Shown here in pieces: positions 43,849 through 45,272 of a stretch of 45,272 nucleotides of DNA. Below the pieces are notes generated by a model, which saw nothing but the letters and a program-made list of their open reading frames with translations, made no database searches and was not told the origin of the DNA. Each line of letters opens with the position of its first letter. The stretch's first letter is position 1. The stretch comes from Bacteroidota bacterium. Its GTDB lineage: Bacteria; Bacteroidota; Ignavibacteria; Ignavibacteriales; Melioribacteraceae. A program made the position numbers and the translations under genes. The stretch covers positions 1 through 45,272 of the forward strand of contig JAHISP010000086.1 in assembly GCA_018818165.1 (NCBI GenBank), written 5' to 3'.

Positions 43849-44856
43849 TCAGATAGCAACAGAATCCTTCTCAACAAGTACTGAATCCAGAACTATACTT
43901 TCAACTATATTTTTTTTATTCTTTTTTTCAATTTTTGATATAAGTAAATTCATTGATTCACGACCCAACCTATCTGTTGGATAATCAATATAAGTTAGTT
44001 TTGGGTAAAGCATCTCGGCATAACTTTTATGATCAACTGCAACAACACCAATGTCATTGGGTATTTCCAATCCTTTTTCCCTTATTGCTTCATAAACTCC
44101 TCTTGCAATCATTCCATTTCCACAAAATATTATTTCTGGTAGATCACCTGCTTCATAAATTTGATTAAAACCGTTGTATCCATATTCGGGAAAATATTCG
44201 CCATTAATTATCCATTCTTTTTTTACTAAAAGTTTATGTTCATTCATGGTATCTAAAAATCCATTTAAACGAAATCCACCGTCACTTTTTATATCACCAG
44301 AAATGTGCGCTATTTTGGTTTTACCTTTTTTAATTAAATATTCGGTTAATTTTTTAGCCGCCAAATAATCGTCAAAACCAATTGAATCAAATCCCGTAAA
44401 TCCAACAGGTCTACCAAAAAAGACTATTGGTTTATTTCTCTTTTTAACTTTCTCAAAAATTTCCACATCAACAGTATCTAAAGATTGGCATACTAACAAT
44501 CCATCTACATTCAAAGAAAGTAAATTAAATATATTTTCACTTTCAATTTTGCTATCCTCTCTTGAAGCTGTAAGAATTATATGGTATGATTCTTTTTCTG
44601 CCGCTTCCATCATTCCACGAACAATTGCTGAAAAATAAAGGTTTGTTATATCCGGTAAAACAACTCCAATAATTCTTGTTTTCTTTGCGGTTAAATGTCT
44701 AGCAGTTAAGTTTGGAATATAGTCCATTTCTTCAGCAATTTTTTTAACCTTTTGTTTCATTTCTTCCGAAATATCTGGACTATCCTGAAGAGCCTTTGTA
44801 ACAGTTACTCTAGAAATTCCCAACTTTGCCGCTATGTCCGATTGTTTTACATTCAT
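43849..44856 (-). CDS. LacI-family transcriptional regulator
   Basis: 335 aa. The N-terminal helix-turn-helix is SDIAAKLGISRVTVTKALQD, with the hinge helix at about 50-60 (LTARHLTAKKTRIIGVVLPD). A periplasmic-binding-protein-like sugar domain follows (NLYFSAIVRGMMEAAE, GLLVCQSLD, VVAVDHKSYAEMLYPKLT). It should repress neighbouring sugar genes and release DNA when a sugar or sugar phosphate binds. Genes on both sides (symporter downstream, kinase upstream) are the natural targets. Inverted repeats flank it at 43823 and 44881. Confidence 0.95.
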   Translation of the reverse strand: MNVKQSDIAAKLGISRVTVTKALQDSPDISEEMKQKVKKIAEEMDYIPNLTARHLTAKKTRIIGVVLPDITNLYFSAIVRGMMEAAEKESYHIILTASREDSKIESENIFNLLSLNVDGLLVCQSLDTVDVEIFEKVKKRNKPIVFFGRPVGFTGFDSIGFDDYLAAKKLTEYLIKKGKTKIAHISGDIKSDGGFRLNGFLDTMNEHKLLVKKEWIINGEYFPEYGYNGFNQIYEAGDLPEIIFCGNGMIARGVYEAIREKGLEIPNDIGVVAVDHKSYAEMLYPKLTYIDYPTDRLGRESMNLLISKIEKKNKKNIVESIVLDSVLVEKDSVAI

Positions 44857-44880
44857 TTTTAGTTTTTACTTTCGTGTTTA

Positions 44881-44899
44881 TGATAATGTATTATTATCA
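44881..44899. promoter_or_regulatory. Palindrome before the LacI-family gene
   Basis: TGATAAT-GTATT-ATTATCA is a perfect 7-bp inverted repeat with five central bases, 25 bp upstream of the LacI-family start and 32 bp after the kinase-like gene. It may be an autoregulatory operator. It lacks the usual central CG, and its sequence does not clearly match the repeat at 43823. Confidence 0.35.
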
Positions 44900-44931
44900 A
44901 TAATAATTTTTATTACATACCTATTTTTAAT

Positions 44932-45272
44932 TTACGTTGTAATATTTTTCAAGTATCTGATTTGATTCTTGATATTTACGTTCCCAAATATCCTTTTGTA
45001 TAGGAAGGTATTTTTTCAATTCAACTGAGTTTTTTATTATTTCTCTTCCTTCTTTTATATCTTTTATTTTCCCCTTTGCTATTGCCTGTACCATTATATT
45101 TCCAAAAGCCGTGGCTTCAACAGGACCCGCAACAACCTTTATGCCTGTAGCATTAGCCGTAAACTGGTTTAATAAATCATTTTGCGAACCGCCACCAACA
45201 ATGTTTATCGTCTGGATATTTCTATCAGTAAGTTCATTTATTTTTTCAATAATAGAACGATACTTAAATGCC
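44932..45272 (-). CDS. Rhamnulokinase-like FGGY sugar kinase, C-terminal part
   Basis: The reading frame runs off the window at 45272, so only the last 112 or so residues are seen. INIVGGGSQNDLLNQFTANA and VVAGPVEATAFGNIMVQAIA match the C-terminal ATPase-domain motifs of rhamnulokinases (RhaB), which phosphorylate L-rhamnulose at C1. It ends ILEKYYNV then TAA, 75 bp before the LacI-family gene on the same strand. Other FGGY kinases (xylulokinase, fuculokinase) have a weaker match to this NLLNQ-type segment. The sugar should be checked with the missing N-terminal part. Confidence 0.82.

Overview
The window is AT-rich, gene-dense bacterial DNA. Lipobox lipoproteins, cache/PAS/TPR sensor kinases, an acs-acuBC-type cluster, exported GH5/GH3 glucanases and FucP-type transport suggest a heterotroph of the Bacteroidota/Ignavibacteriota (FCB) group, possibly Ignavibacteria. 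This placement is inferred from protein family style; there is no rRNA to confirm it. I saw no tRNA, rRNA, CRISPR array, transposase or prophage.

Layout. 1-139 is a small palindromic repeat element. 154-14133 (minus) is an unusual array of six histidine-kinase genes plus one alpha/beta hydrolase. Five of the genes (14133 down to 7974) are packed with gaps of at most 30 bp or with overlap. Three kinases (154, 3010, 7993) carry nearly the same PAS-HisKA-HATPase end behind different sensor heads. Two others (TPR kinase 5932, receiver-kinase 11314) share a second transmitter type, and 12454 is a HisKA_2 kinase with a periplasmic cache-like region. No DNA-binding response regulator is encoded nearby. 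14357-17158 is a compact minus-strand operon of a GT39-like glycosyltransferase, a GtrA-like protein and purU. Next come a RelE-type toxin broken by a one-base frameshift with its antitoxin (17182-17724), and enolase with a clear terminator (17784-19143).

19402-21340 holds two small lipoproteins, a decayed DUF3788 gene and a secreted protein of unknown function. 21631-23529 (plus) encodes an Asp/Glu racemase-family protein and an exported DmpA-like P1 peptidase. A further membrane kinase lies at 24185, related to the first array. 25553-27548 (minus) encodes a gluzincin metallopeptidase and a divergent GroES. 27727-30222 (plus) encodes an exported protein, a MntA-HepT toxin-antitoxin pair and a PD-(D/E)XK nuclease-like protein, which together look like a small defence cluster.

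30319-36633 (minus) is acs followed by a GNAT/acyl-CoA-synthetase fusion (Pat-like acetyltransferase), an AcuB-like CBS-ACT protein and an AcuC-like deacetylase. Together these could make up an acetate-activation module with its own lysine acetylation/deacetylation control. 36980-41814 (plus) is an exported beta-glucan-degrading operon (GH5, GH5, GH3-PA14). 42001-45272 (minus) holds a SemiSWEET, a FucP-type sugar/H+ symporter, a LacI-family regulator and the C-terminal end of a rhamnulokinase-like sugar kinase cut by the window edge. The right half therefore reads as extracellular glucan breakdown, sugar import, and control of acetate activation.
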